Shown in pieces: positions 1 to 11,241 of a DNA stretch of 64,000 bases. The notes under the pieces were generated by a model. That model did no database searches, had not been told where the DNA came from, and worked only from the letters and a program-made list of their open reading frames with translations. This DNA comes from Calendula officinalis (taxonomy: Eukaryota; Streptophyta; Magnoliopsida; Asterales; Asteraceae). Positions within the stretch are counted from its first letter, which is position 1. The number at the start of each line of letters is the position of its first letter. Location of the stretch: NCBI GenBank assembly GCA_963853835.1, contig OY970824.1, positions 63,444,884-63,508,883 of the forward strand. The letters run 5' to 3'. The translations under genes and the position numbers were made by a program.

Positions 1-951
1 ATTTGTCTCTATATCTTTTTGCTCGGTATGCAATCTTGTCATTTTGGTCAGTCTCAGAAGACTTAGTATGACAATTTGCAGCAATATGTCCAGGCTTTCC
101 ACACCTATAGCACAGACCTGATCTAGGGTCAGTATTAGAAGAGCTAACACCAAGCCTCTTCTTCTTCAACTGATCCAGCTTCATAGACATGAGAGCCATT
201 TGAGTTTCAAGCTCTTCTGCCTCAGCATCAACAAGATCAACTTCTGGTTCTTCTGGCTCAGTCACAGTATAAGCCTGTTGCACAACTAGAGCCATACCAG
301 TGGAAGACTTGTCAGTTTTCTTCCAGTTGATCAGTCTTGCAGCATTATTCTCCTCATGATTCAGCATTAAACCATACAAAGTTTGAAGAGTGTATGACTC
401 AATGTTGTTAGCAGCATTGACAGAGTTTGTCATGTCAAGAAATTGTTGAGGAAGGCTATCCAGAAACTTTTGAACAAGCTCTCCTTCCTCTTTCACAATG
501 CCTACACTGATTAAATCATGGATAACAGTATTGAACCTGTTATAGAGAGTGGTGATGTCTTCACCTTTGCTGTACCTTCATAAGTGACTGATAGGCTATC
601 CCACATAGCCTTTGCTGTTGGCAATTTCATAATTGCATTAAGTATCTCTTTTGTAACAGCATTACCAATCACTCCTTTAGCTCTGGAGTCTAAAGCATAC
701 AACTGACGGTCAGTATCAGTCCAGTTGTGCTTTAGTTTAGGTACAGATCTTATGCCCTCAGGAGCATCATCAGTAGCAGCAACCGGTTCCACAGTTTGTG
801 GAATGATGGGACCATCATTTAGCACAGTGAGCATCTCATGGTGAATAGATTCAAGATACCACTGAGCTTTGAGCTTCCATTGATGGAAGTCTTTTCCATC
901 AAAGATGGGTACTCCCTTTCCAGACATAATTGGTGCAATAATTGTAGACAT
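1..951 (-). pseudogene. copia Gag polyprotein, partial, one frameshift
   Basis: Structural capsid protein of a copia element. The start codon at 951 opens a protein with the usual copia Gag N-terminus (FDGKDFHQWKLKAQWYL) and the downstream motif MWDSLSVTYEG. Just after that, near 575, the frame shifts. The neighbouring frame then continues without a stop (GEDITTLYNRFNTVIHDL) to a CCHC zinc knuckle, CYRCGKPGHIAANC, at about 72-115. One indel therefore separates the capsid-like half from the nucleic-acid-binding knuckle. The reading frame leaves the window at base 1. It is unlikely to be functional as it stands unless the shift is a sequencing error. The family call is firm; the clade (perhaps Sirevirus-like) is inference. 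Confidence 0.85.
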
Positions 952-1035
952 TTTGGATTTTTGAGTGTTGGAGGGATAGATGTAGGAAATGGCTGCCAGG
1001 GTTATAGATCGACTAAATAAGAGATTATTTAGCCT

Positions 1036-1047
1036 GCTCTGATACCA
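1036..1047 (-). other. primer binding site of the minus-strand copia element
   Basis: On the minus strand the sequence TGGTATCAGAGC follows the LTR end after two bases. It is complementary to the 3' end of initiator tRNA-Met, the standard primer of plant copia elements, and it fixes the LTR boundary at 1050. Confidence 0.9.
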
Positions 1048-1049
1048 GT

Positions 1050-1545
1050 TGTTAGGTCACAACAACCCTGGTTTATGATGTTAATTGATAGAATATTATA
1101 CTTAGAGAAATATTAAAGTGATAACACAAGAATATAGTCAATGTATAAATCCACTAAGTGTGGCTTGTTACGGAATAACAAGACCACTGATCAATTACAA
1201 AAGATGTGAATGTGTAAAGTAAATTCGTAAGTACTCCTTTGCAAGATGATCTCTATTTATAATGTTATAGAGATCTTACATAATGAGCAAAGGAGTAACC
1301 GAAGGACTAAGCAAGGAAAATGACTAAGATCAAGGGATTTGATCTTAGTCCGTTACTATACTGAGTATCACTCAGTCCTTCTACTCAGTATCACTATCTG
1401 ATACTGAGTACTGATACTGAGTTCCAATACTGATCACTCAGTATCAGACCTAAACTTAGCTATTTTATTCTACATATTAATCAAAGCTAGTCTAGGTTGT
1501 TTTGTTATCTTAAGATCTAAAGGGGCAAGGCTTTTTGCCTTAACA
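1050..1545 (-). repeat. copia 5' LTR (496 bp)
   Basis: On the minus strand the LTR would start TGTTAAGG and end CCTAACA, an imperfect terminal inverted repeat ending in TG..CA, directly followed by the PBS. It holds many short repeats of the type ACTGAGTATCA/TACTGA (plus-strand about 1358-1448). These are a likely promoter-proximal repeat cluster. The second LTR is outside the window, so the outer end at 1545 is inferred from the inverted termini. Confidence 0.75.
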
Positions 1546-1551
1546 GTAACC

Positions 1552-3114
1552 ATGGCGGATCTCCAAACTATTATCGATCAAATTAAAGGAACGGTGGCCG
1601 AAGAAGTGCACCGTATTATTGGAGACCGTGAGAGGTCGAGAGGGGACCGCGAATCCGAGGCTAAGTCGGATGAGAAAACCGGGGGTAGTGGCACCGGGGA
1701 GGGGAAATCCTCCACGGGTGGCCAAAGTGATGCTAGGGCTAGGCCCATTGTGAAAGAAGGTTGTTCATTTAAATCCTTCATGGCTTGTAAGCCAAATGTG
1801 TATACGGGTAGTTCGGACCCGAAAGTAACGATGAGGTGGATCCGAGAAACCGAGAGGGTTATCGGTAGTAGCAAGTGTAAGGATGCCGATACGGTGACGT
1901 ATGCGTCACAATTACTAAAAGAAGATGCCATGGTTTGGTGGGATATTGTGTATGAGACCCTCGGGAAGGAGGTGGTTGAGAAGATGACGTGTGATGAATT
2001 CACCACGAGATTGAAAAAGAAATTTTGTCCCGAAAGGGATTTGGAGAAAATGCACGAGAAATTCTTGACCCTTAAGAAGGGTGATATGTCGATTGAAGAT
2101 TATTCGAGGGAGTTCACGGGATTGCTCCCGTTTGTTGCTAAAACCTACTCGGATGAGAGGTTGATGGTGGTCCGGTACACTAGTGGGTTACCGTGGGACT
2201 ACCAGTTGGAGGTGAAGAGGGCGGTTTCACTAGATGAGGCCATTAGTGCCGCCCGGGGTGTAGAAGAGGTGAATGTGGCACGGGTTGCCGAGAGGGCCCA
2301 TGTGGGCGAGAAGAGAAAAGCCGAGAGTGGCTCGGGTACTTATAAGAAGGGGAAGTTCACATCGAGCTTCTCTAAACAAGGAAGTGTAGGTTCTTGCAAG
2401 AAATGCGGGAAGAATCATACCGGCGCGTGCCGAGGAGAGTCAAAATCTTGTTTTAGTTGTGGAAGGGCGGGGCACATAGCCCGAGATTGTAGGGCCAAGT
2501 CGTTGGCCGATGTGGAGTGTTTCTCGTGTCACGAGAAGGGGCACTATAGCAATGTGTGCCCAAAGAAGGGAATCGAGTCGATGGTGTCCACGGCTCAAAA
2601 GAAAGTGGAACCGGCGAAGGTGAAGGGGCGATCCTTCCAACTCACTCGGGAGGAGGCGAAGGAGGCACACGATGTGGTGTCAGGTACTTTATTCATTAAC
2701 TTCTTGCCAACTCATATTTTATTTGATTCGGGTTCCAATTATCCGTTTGTGTCTTATGAGTTCGGTTGTAAATTGAATGTGCCGTCCGAGATGTTAAATG
2801 AGGTTTATGAGATAGAAGTAGCCGACGGGAAAACGTCTATGGTTGAATGTGTTTATAGAAATTGTGAAATAGAAATAGACGGTAGAAAGTTTAAGGTGGA
2901 TTTGTTGCCCATGGGAATTAGGGCGTTTGTTGTGGTTATCGGTATGAATTGGTTGGGTATGCACCAAGCCAAGATTTTGTGTGGAAAGAAAATAGTGTCG
3001 ATTAGGACACCCGAGAATGAGAAAGTATATGTGTATGGGGAAAAACGACATCACATGCCTAATGTGATTACCGCCATTAAGGCAAGGAAAAGTATATCGA
3101 AAGGTTGTGCATAG
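1552..3114 (+). CDS. Gypsy (Metaviridae) Gag-protease
   Basis: A 520-codon ORF of a Ty3/Gypsy element. Residues about 80-260 form the retrotransposon Gag core (WIRETERVIGSSKC, WWDIVYETLG, FCPERDLEKMHEKFL). Two CCHC-type knuckles follow (CFSCGRAGHIARDC and CFSCHEKGHYSNVC), preceded by a third, partial cysteine cluster. A retroviral-type aspartic protease comes next, with the active-site motif ILFDSGSNYPFVS and a downstream ILCG-like stretch. The ORF ends at TAG (3112-3114), but the same frame goes straight on into the RT domain, so this stop is either a nonsense mutation or a readthrough point. Its own 5' LTR is not seen, because a copia element sits just upstream of the ATG. Confidence 0.92.
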   Translation: MADLQTIIDQIKGTVAEEVHRIIGDRERSRGDRESEAKSDEKTGGSGTGEGKSSTGGQSDARARPIVKEGCSFKSFMACKPNVYTGSSDPKVTMRWIRETERVIGSSKCKDADTVTYASQLLKEDAMVWWDIVYETLGKEVVEKMTCDEFTTRLKKKFCPERDLEKMHEKFLTLKKGDMSIEDYSREFTGLLPFVAKTYSDERLMVVRYTSGLPWDYQLEVKRAVSLDEAISAARGVEEVNVARVAERAHVGEKRKAESGSGTYKKGKFTSSFSKQGSVGSCKKCGKNHTGACRGESKSCFSCGRAGHIARDCRAKSLADVECFSCHEKGHYSNVCPKKGIESMVSTAQKKVEPAKVKGRSFQLTREEAKEAHDVVSGTLFINFLPTHILFDSGSNYPFVSYEFGCKLNVPSEMLNEVYEIEVADGKTSMVECVYRNCEIEIDGRKFKVDLLPMGIRAFVVVIGMNWLGMHQAKILCGKKIVSIRTPENEKVYVYGEKRHHMPNVITAIKARKSISKGCA

Positions 3115-3117
3115 TTT

Positions 3118-3972
3118 ATGGCATATGTATTAGATGGCCGAAAGGAAAATAAGTCAATGGATAACGTCAAAATTATTCGGGATTTCCCCGAGGTTTTTCC
3201 CGATGACTTGCCCGGTTTGCCACCGGAGAGACAAGTCGAATTTAAGATTGATTTAGTGCCGGGGGCGACGCCGATTGCTCGTGCTCCCTATCGTTTAGCT
3301 CCCACCGAGATGCGGGAATTGATGACCCAATTGCAAGATTTGTTAGATAAAGGTTTTATTCGTCCGAGTTCGTCACCGTGGGGTGCACCGGTGTTATTTG
3401 TTAAGAAGAAAGACGGTTCGATGAGAATGTGTATCGACTACCGAGAGTTGAACAAGGTAACTATTAAGAACCGTTACCCGTTGCCGAGAATTGATGACTT
3501 GTTCGACCAATTGCAAGGTACTAGTTATTTCTTGAAAATTGATTTGAGGTCGGGTTATCACCAAGTTCGGGTGCAAGAAGGCGACACCGAGAAGACGGCT
3601 TTTCGTACACGTTATGGTCATTATGAATTCCTAGTGATGCCGTTTGGTCTTACAAACGCGCCGGTTATTTTTATGGATTTGATGAATCGGGTTTGTAAAC
3701 CGTTCCTTGATAAGTTTTTGATCGTGTTTATTGACGACATTTTGATTTATTCGAAAACCGAAGAAGATCACGAAGGTCATTTGAGGCTTGTTCTAGACGT
3801 GTTGAAACGGGAGAAATTATATGCAAAATTCTCGAAGTGTGAATTTTGGTTGCGGGAAGTACAATTCTTAGGTCACGTGGTGACGTGTGATGGTATTAAG
3901 GTTGATCCGTCCAAGATTGAAGCGGTGTCAAATTGGGAGCCTCCGAGGACTCCTACCGAGGTTAGAAGTAGA
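3118..3972 (+). pseudogene. Gypsy reverse transcriptase, 3'-truncated
   Basis: It continues in the frame of the upstream Gag-protease after one stop codon. The protein shows the Gypsy RT landmarks in order: FPEVFPDDLPGLPP, PYRLAPTEMRELM, WGAPVLFVKKKDGSMRMCID, YRELNKVT, FLKIDLRSGYHQVRV, the catalytic FIDDILIYS, and FLGHVV. It breaks off after PPRTPTEVRS, where the RNase H, integrase, chromodomain-type tail and 3' LTR should follow. From 3973 on the sequence is copia. The element is dead in cis; the RT core itself looks undamaged. A chromovirus (Tekay/Del-like) assignment is likely but not proven. Confidence 0.9.
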
Positions 3973-4070
3973 TCAAAGATGAACTTCTTCCTTGGACTCC
4001 AAGTGAATCAAAGATGAGCTCCATGGGTCCAATGAACTTCTTCCTTGGACTCCAAGTGAATCAAAGATCA
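3973..4070 (+). other. Gypsy-copia chimeric junction with a copied filler
   Basis: Gypsy RT stops at gttagaagt (to about 3970). About 40 bases follow (agatcaaagatgaacttctt and onward) that repeat the copia RT stretch found intact at about 4032-4068, and then the copia reading proper begins. The duplicated piece (about 3979-4015 versus 4032-4068) is essentially identical. This is a junction with a templated insertion, as produced when broken ends are repaired by copying nearby sequence. Confidence 0.75.
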
Positions 4071-4625
4071 GATGGTATTTTGATAAACCAATCAAAATAT
4101 GTCAAAGATATCTTGGAGAAGTTTGCTATGAAAGACTGCAAGAGTGCAAGTACACCAATGGAAACACACAAACACCTACATCCTGATGCTGAGGGGGAGG
4201 ATGTAGATGAACACTTATATAGATCAATGATAGGCTCTTTGATGTACTTAATTGCATCAAGACCTGACATTATGTACAGTGTTTGTGTGTGTGCAAGATA
4301 TCAAGCAAGACCTAAAGAACTACACTTGCAGGCTGTCAAAAGAATAATCAGATACTTGAAAGGCAAACCATCACTTGGTCTATGGTATCCACATGACTCA
4401 CCATTTGAACTCATAGCCTACACAGATAGTGACTATGGAGGTGAATGTCAAGATAGAAAGTCCACTACTGGTGGATGTCAATTCTTTGGATCAAGACTGG
4501 TGTCATGTCAATGTAAGAAATAAACAAATGTATCCACATCAACTGCTGAAGCAGAGTATGTAGCTGCATCTGCTTGTTGTGCTCAAGTACTTTGGATTCA
4601 AAACCAGCTTCTAGACTTTGAGTTT
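4014..4625 (+). pseudogene. copia Pol fragment: C-terminal RT and RNase H
   Basis: Only the 3' third of a copia Pol is present. It contains MNFFLGLQVNQ, the motif STPMETHKHLH, RSMIGSLMYLIASRPDIMY, and the RNase H start YTDSDYGGECQDRKSTTGG. The frame has a stop (TAA at 4521-4523), after which STAEAEYVAASACCAQVLWI continues in the same frame. Gag, protease, integrase and most of RT are missing. The last roughly 80 residues usual for copia RNase H are also missing: after the LLDFEF stretch the protein runs straight into the extra ORF described next. Both ends of this pol piece are therefore deletion joints. Confidence 0.88.
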
Positions 4626-4631
4626 CACAAC

Positions 4632-5922
4632 ATGTGTGCGTATCTAAAGAATCCAGATGGAACGAAAGACTTTCGTCCAATCGTCATGTTTTTAAAACAG
4701 TCTTATATAAAGTTTGCACTTACTGTAAACCCTAAAGCTTATCAACAACACTTGGTTGATTTCTGGACCAATGCTGAAAGAACCGAAGGTGCAACTGTGC
4801 CTATGATAAAATCAACTGTGGATGGAAAGACTGTCACCATAACTGAACAATCCATCAGACACCATCTAAAACTGCACGACGATGAAGGTATGTTTTCTCT
4901 TCCTAAGGAATACATTGTTGAAATTTTAAACAAAATGGGATATGAATGAAGACTTGACATTGTCATTTTTCAAAAAGGTCTTCTCTCCCCACAATGGAAA
5001 TTTCTTGTACATACTATTCAACACTGTATTTCTCCTAAAAGAAGTACATGGAATGAGTTTAATAAAACAATAGCATCTGCTGTTGTTTGCTTAAGCACAG
5101 ACCAAGTCTTTAATATTTCATATATGATTTTTGAGGGAATGTTGGGAAATCTTTCTACTTCAAAATTTTTAATGTATCCTAGATTTCTTCAACATTTAAT
5201 AAACTGTGAATTACAAAACTTGTCAACTCCTAAAAATATTTTTATAACTCCTGAGTTGAACAAGAAAGTTTTCTCAAATATGAGAAAACAATTTAAATTT
5301 TCGGGCAAGAAAACCCCTCTGTTTCCTAACATGATCAAAGATCAACCAAATCTTGGAGAAGGTTCAATCAAAGATACAACCCCAATTGAACCTCAACCCA
5401 CTCCTTCACCCCCAAATGCAGCCCAAACACAACCCCAAACAGTCACTCAATCATCCACCCAAATAGATGTCCTGAATGTGTCCCATGAACATGAATTAAA
5501 TCTGCAGAGTGCTACTCTTCACTCTGTAGAAGACCAGCCAATAGCCAAATCATTTCAGAAAAATTATAAAAGGAAGAAATCTTCCTTAAAGGACACCAGG
5601 AGACCCATTGAGTCAAACCCCAGACTCCAAGAGTTGTCCTCCAAGGAGGAGAGAGGACATGAGGAAAGGGCTCTCACTACTGATGCCCCAGAGGTGGGTG
5701 CACAGGACAGTGAGAACATCAATAGAACCCAGACCTCGACAACTCTTAGTGATGACTCTTTTGAGGAATTACTAAGAGGACCCCGGTGCCAAGAAACCAA
5801 AAGGGGGCACTACTGCTTCTTCTAGGAAGAAGAGAGTGTCCAAACAACCCATTCCATCACCAAGAAGTGATGAGGGTAGAACTGAAACTATTGATTTGAC
5901 GGAAAGGATGGAAAACCTTAAA
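4632..5922 (+). pseudogene. copia extra ORF downstream of pol, 5' half
   Basis: The first part of a long third ORF lies between pol and the 3' LTR. The frame begins around MCAYLKNPDGTKDF and holds a folded-looking region (YIKFALTVNP, VDFWTNAERTEG, TITEQSIRHHLKLHDDEG, LLSPQWKFLVHTI, KFLMYPRFLQHLINCEL). A proline/serine/threonine-rich linker follows. There is one in-frame stop (TGA at 4947-4949) and one frameshift near 5780. After it the frame carries on (KKPKGGTTASSRKKRVS) up to the insertion point of another element. The 3' half resumes at 14063 and the frames agree across the inserted element. Position and coiled-coil content recall the env-like or additional ORF of Sireviruses; I also recall Asteraceae gene models of this type. 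No function is known to me. Confidence 0.75.
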
Positions 5923-8755
5923 TGTAACATCCTAAAACTGGCCTAGTTGTTTTAGGTATATTTTAATACTTGAAAATATCTATTTGACCATATGTGGAAT
6001 AAATTGATTAAGTGTTAAATGAATTGTTTGACCTTTTGTCCTGTTGTGATATTTTAATCAAGGGATTAAAATATCCGTTTTCTGAAATGTTTAAATGAAA
6101 ATGTGATTTTTATATTTTTGGATTCTCCTTTTAATATCGTCTCCAGAAATACTTTCGTTTTAAAAATTGGAGTCCGTTTGCTATTTTAAATAAATTAACT
6201 ACGAACGGGACTTTTATATCGTATTGTTTAAAAGTTGATAAAAGACAAAAGTGGGGCCCCCTAGGGGTGTGTTCGGCAGCCTTGGAGGGAGGGGACACCC
6301 TTTCCCTTTTCTTCTTCCTTCTTCATTTGTTATCTTATCCATCTCTCACTCTCTCTCTCACGTCTCTCTCTTCCTCTCTCTCTAAATCCCCATCTTCTTC
6401 TTTTTGTGTTCTTGATGATCTCTTGAAGATTTCTTGCTCAATCTTAAATCTAAACACGTTTTTGGAAAGCTCTTGAGGTAAGCTTCAACCTATATGTGTT
6501 TATTTTCGATTTCATGATAGTTGATAAATTTGGGTTTATGTGTTCTTAAGATTTGGTTGGTGATTATGGTGTTAAATGTTATATTAAGTGTTTATACAAA
6601 GTTTGGCATGTTTTGTTGTATGGGTACAAGTATTTTAGCACAAGGTACAACATTTTTAGCTCAATGTACACATGTGTGGGTGTGTGTGTTCGTGGGTGTG
6701 TGTGTGTGTGTTCGTGTGTGTGTGTGTGTATATCAATTGTGTGGTTTTGGATTATGCTTCTAACTTGGCTTAATATGGGTTTTAATGTCATTGTGGGTTG
6801 AATTAATATGTAGGAAGTGATAATATGTCAAATATGTTAGTTATGGATTTTGTCAAGTTTTGGTGAGATTTGATAGTGTTTGGATGATTTGGGTCAAAAG
6901 TTATAACTTATGATTTTGAAGTAAAATAGTTGCGTTATGATAGTTATGAACTTGTTAGATTGACTAATTAGTTATGATTTGCTAAATGGTAGATTATAGC
7001 ATTTGTAGTTGTGTTTGGATGTTTTTTAGTTGAAAATGGTTAACTAGTAATTTGGAAGTGAAATACATGGATTATTTGTAACTTTGAGCTTGATGAATTG
7101 TTACATGTTTATGACTTGTTAGTTATAGAGGATTTGTGCTAATTGATGAAAATTGGAAGTGTTATAGTCATATTTGGGCTTTTGACCCGTTTGGGCCGTT
7201 TAGTGGTAAAATGATTTAAAATAACTTGAATTGTGAAAGTGTAAGTATTTTGTTAGGATTATGTGATTAGTAATGTTATTGGTAACATTTGGTGAATTGC
7301 AAGTTGATGTTATGTTTACAATTGTAGGAGGTATTATTGTTTAATAACCCGGTTTGACCCGTTTGAATGTAAGACTTGCAAAAGGATTATTTGACTTGTT
7401 GTGTAAGTATAGAAGGTCATGACATATTCATATGATGGTTTAAGTGTTTGGCTATTTAGTTAGTGCAAGTGTTAGTGTTAAATATATATTTAACATTGTT
7501 TATAATTTGGTGGAATTATATACTAATTCGGTATTCCTTTGGTGTACAGGAATCGGGATCGTGACTCAGAAACATTAGACCTCTGAGTTCGACAAGTGGA
7601 AGGTTTCGGTGAGTGGATTTAACCTACAACTCGGGTTCCGGTTTTTTCGGTTTGGGATTTGCATACTCGTGAAAAATGCAGGATTTTGGCTGATCTGGGA
7701 AGATAGCGGCGCTATCTTGACGGACTAGCCGAAACAGCGAACCGAAATCGCGTTTGGGGCCGAATTAGCGACGCGATTTCTAGATCGCGACGCTATCTAC
7801 AAGATAGCGACGCGATTTCTTGCTGAGCTGCTTGGGCACCTTTTCTTCTTAGCTTGTTTGATTATTATGTATGCCTAGTGTTAGGGGATTCTGCCGGGGT
7901 GCTTTGGATGCAGTCTTTCGTAACAAGTTTGCTTGTTGGTACCGGTTTGATCGGGTTAAGTGAGATAGGATATGTGCACATAGATGAAGGGTTTCTACTG
8001 GAATAGTAGTGACAACTCGGTTAGTGGCAATCGAGGATAGGTAAGAGGTCAGCGTCGGATGGATAACGGCTGGGCACAGTGTATCGACTAATAGGGTATC
8101 CAACCTTACCTGTATGCGTTACATGGTTAAGGGGAGGGAGTTGCCCGGGGTGTTGGATACAAAACGCTATCGGTTACCGTGGTTTTGGCCGACCATGGTT
8201 TAAGGCCCGCAAAGCCGTCGATCCTCAGTGATAGTGATTACCCAACGCGGAGATGTAATACTTCCGTGTTTAGCAATCGGAGATGTAGTAATACTTCTGT
8301 GCTTAGTGATTAGACAGTTAGTGGTTGCTCGTCTAGTAGAACAGTGGTTCGGTGGAACCGTGGTTAAGCGATTACGAGGAGTATCAGTCGTGGAGATGTT
8401 GGTGCCTGCTTGTCGAGCTTTTCAGAAATTGTAGATTATATTCATTCACTTAGCTTTGTGCTAATCCCTCCCTCGTTGAATCTTTTCAGGTGATCGGTGC
8501 TTTGGACGGGATGATTGACCAAGCTCAGTTGATATGTTTTAAAAAGGAGCCATGTCGTTTAAGTGACACCGTTAATGTATTGTGTACCGTTTAAATAATA
8601 AATGTTTTGAAGTTTATTTTGGGACATTTGGTTTGTAAACCTAAACCTAAACTTATTATTATCTTTATGCTTCCGCTAAACTAACCTAGAGGATAACCTA
8701 ATCGCCTTCAGGCATTGAAAAGAAAAAAACGCTTCCTAAATTTTGCGGTGTTACA
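5923..8755 (+). repeat. LARD 5' LTR
   Basis: 2833 bp, unusually long. In order it contains a CT-rich tract (about 6335-6390), a (GT)n microsatellite (about 6674-6730), a long AT-rich stretch without codons, and a CG-rich cluster of dyad sequences at 7700-7818. Small ORFs in the GT tract are microsatellite artefacts. The LTR ends GGTGTTACA at 8755. Confidence 0.92.
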
Positions 8756-11241
8756 ACTTGATATCAGAGCTTCGGTTTGGCGATGGATACACGGGGTTGG
8801 TGTTCCATTCCCAAATCGTGGCTCAAGTTTGGTCAAGCATTCCGGACGAGTGGGATTAGAGCAACGGTGAATGAAGTTAGTTTATAGTTAGTAAGTAGTT
8901 ACTAACGATTTAAACTAAGCTTTCGTGAGTTGTGATTGTTATAGATATGACAGGTAAAGAGAACCCGACCCCCTTGGCCCTAGTAAATGTTGGCACATCA
9001 AGTAACGATGCGGGAACTCCCCGAGGAGCATATATACGCACGTGGGTAAAATGAAGTACATTAGAGGAGGTCAATTTGGGCAAGATGGAAGTTGACCTTG
9101 GGAAAAGAGAATGGGTTGTGGGTCAAGGACGGGGGCGGTCGGGGAATCTTCACAAACCGTGGACCGACAATGATAGCTCGGGTATGCTTTAATAAACTCA
9201 ATACTTGTGTTTATGTAGAATTGTTAATTGAGAAGATTGCTTAACTAAGGATTTGTGAAATGTTGTGATGAACTGAACTGCTTAACCGTGGTGTTTTATG
9301 TCACTTAAATTAGAATAATTGATTGCTTGTTGATTGGGGATACATCTTATGTGTCAGGAATTTTGTAGATATAAATGAGGTATGCTTACATGTTCCTTTT
9401 ATTGAAACTTGGACTAAGTTCAGTGTGATATGATGTATGGATTAGTCTAGTTAATAAAAGTTATAAAGGATTGTTTCTTTTCTTGTTGTTGGGACACACA
9501 TAGTGTCTCGGTGGTGAAAGTTGTTCATTCGTGTTTGTGCAAATTTGTGATAGGTTGAATTTAGCTATCTTTGTTGTTCCTTCACTCTAGGAGAAGTGAA
9601 GATAATTGGTTGTATGTCGGTATCGGTCACAATATATGTGACTGTAGATAAATTTGAGTATGATAGTCATTGTTGTGAATATGATTAATGTAAGGCTTGT
9701 AATTATGATAGATGCAATCATGGATGTGAATTGAATAGTCCAAGTAGGACTAGTATTAGTTATGTGAAAAAGTGGAATTTTATGGTGACATGTTGGGTCA
9801 CATGTAGTGACTTGTATATTCAGAGTCGGAAATGTATGTCCAATATGAATAAATTGGTGTTTGTTTTTGTTATAGACATTAATTATCACAGTCAGTCAAT
9901 GTTAAATATCTAAATGACCTGAAATGTTATGATGCAAATTGTGACTTGTTTCCTATGTTGAAATTGGAGTCTGAAAGTGACTAATGAATTGTGTGTGTAG
10001 ATCTTTTGAGATGACTTGTGATAGTAATAATTGGAGATAAAAGAGGTTGTAAGTGATTGCGTTGATTATGAAATTATTTGAGAAGAGTTTGAAAATGCTT
10101 ATTAGTCATCACATGAGTTTGACATGTCAATGAACTGTGAATCGTATGTTTGAAATCGTCATGATAAATTTCTAAATGTTGACCCGTTAAAGGTAATTAG
10201 TGTCAAGACTTGATTGGATGCATTTAGTTGCTAGACCTTGATTATGATGGTAATTGTTGTTAATAGTATAAGTTGGTTTTGTTAAATACTTTAACATGTT
10301 ATGGATGTAATAAAACAATTTTTGGATAATAAAACTTGTTTTGATCTGTTAGGTCACAGGTATGACTAATTGGGTATAAAAGATGTTGCTATTTGTATTG
10401 CCATGATTGTAATGAAATAGGTGGGATAGACCTGAATTGTGTAGACTTCAACTTGTTTTGTCAAAACGTGCAACTTGACTTTGTAAAATTTTGTCATCAT
10501 TGTAATATGGCTAATTATGCATAAAATAGTTGATGATTGTTAGAAGTATTGTTAACTAAGGACTTTGAGAGTGTCGCGATGAATTGCTTGATTTTGACCA
10601 GTTCGTGCCTAGTATGCAAAAATTGATGTGACTTTATGTTACTAAAGGGTAGTTTTGAGAATTAAATGATTAAGACCGGTAATTTTGAATTGGAAATTCT
10701 TAAAATTGTGGGTCGTTTAACGAGTTAAATTGTGCAAAATTGTAAATTTTGATAGAATAAAGAAGAAAAACAAGTAGGTATTTGAGACTTGAAATAATTG
10801 TGTGACCTCATGTATGGAAATTATGTTGTAACTTATGCTAGTTGATTAACTTTTTGTCATGAGGAATTCTAACTCAACCATGAATGGTAGTTGATATTTG
10901 TTTATCGAGATGTTTTGAATTTGTGTATAGAGAAAATGAAATGAATTGATTGGATGTTTTAAGGTAAATGCTATATGAGTAATGAGATTATTTGGGGTTA
11001 TAGACTACAGAAATGAATTGATTGTTAATTGAAATGGCAATGTTTTGCGGGAACATTATATGGAAAAGTTGGAATTGCTAAGTATACTATAAAATGCATG
11101 ACATATCGGATGAAATTTTATTTGAGCATGTATACGTGAAAGTGATTGGAATAGTGTCGTAAACTTTCTGTGATAAATACTTGCTATTTGACTATTGTTG
11201 TTGGATTCTGGGGACGGAATTCTCTTTAAGGAGGGTAGAGT
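8756..11241 (+). other. LARD internal region: PBS, non-coding body, PPT
   Basis: It begins with the PBS at 8759-8770 (TGATATCAGAGC, one mismatch to the usual tRNA-Met complement) and ends with a polypurine tract at about 11228-11240 (aaggagggtagag). Between them, stops are dense in all frames. The only reading with a gag-like start is a 35-codon ORF at about 8947 (MTGKENPTPLALVNVG). I see no protease, RT or integrase motif. Confidence 0.85.

Larger units (their letters stand above)
1..1545 (-). mobile_element. Ty1/copia retrotransposon, 5' end (LTR, PBS, gag), runs off the window
   Basis: Reading the minus strand, the order is LTR, tRNA-Met primer site, gag. This is the 5' end of a copia element whose pol lies outside the window to the left. 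The LTR ends abut gtaacc and then the ATG of a plus-strand Gypsy gag, so the copia landed a few bases upstream of that gene. The expected 5-bp target copy would be gtaac (1546-1550), but its partner is off-window. LTR and PBS are listed separately. Confidence 0.88.

Noticed and set aside
1578..2670. Minus-strand ORFs opposite the Gypsy gag
   Set aside because: Shadows of the well-supported plus-strand Gag-protease frame.
6521..6801. ORFs of about 80 codons in the LARD LTR (also 11842-12103)
   Set aside because: They are created by a (GT)n microsatellite and differ between the two LTRs by frameshift.
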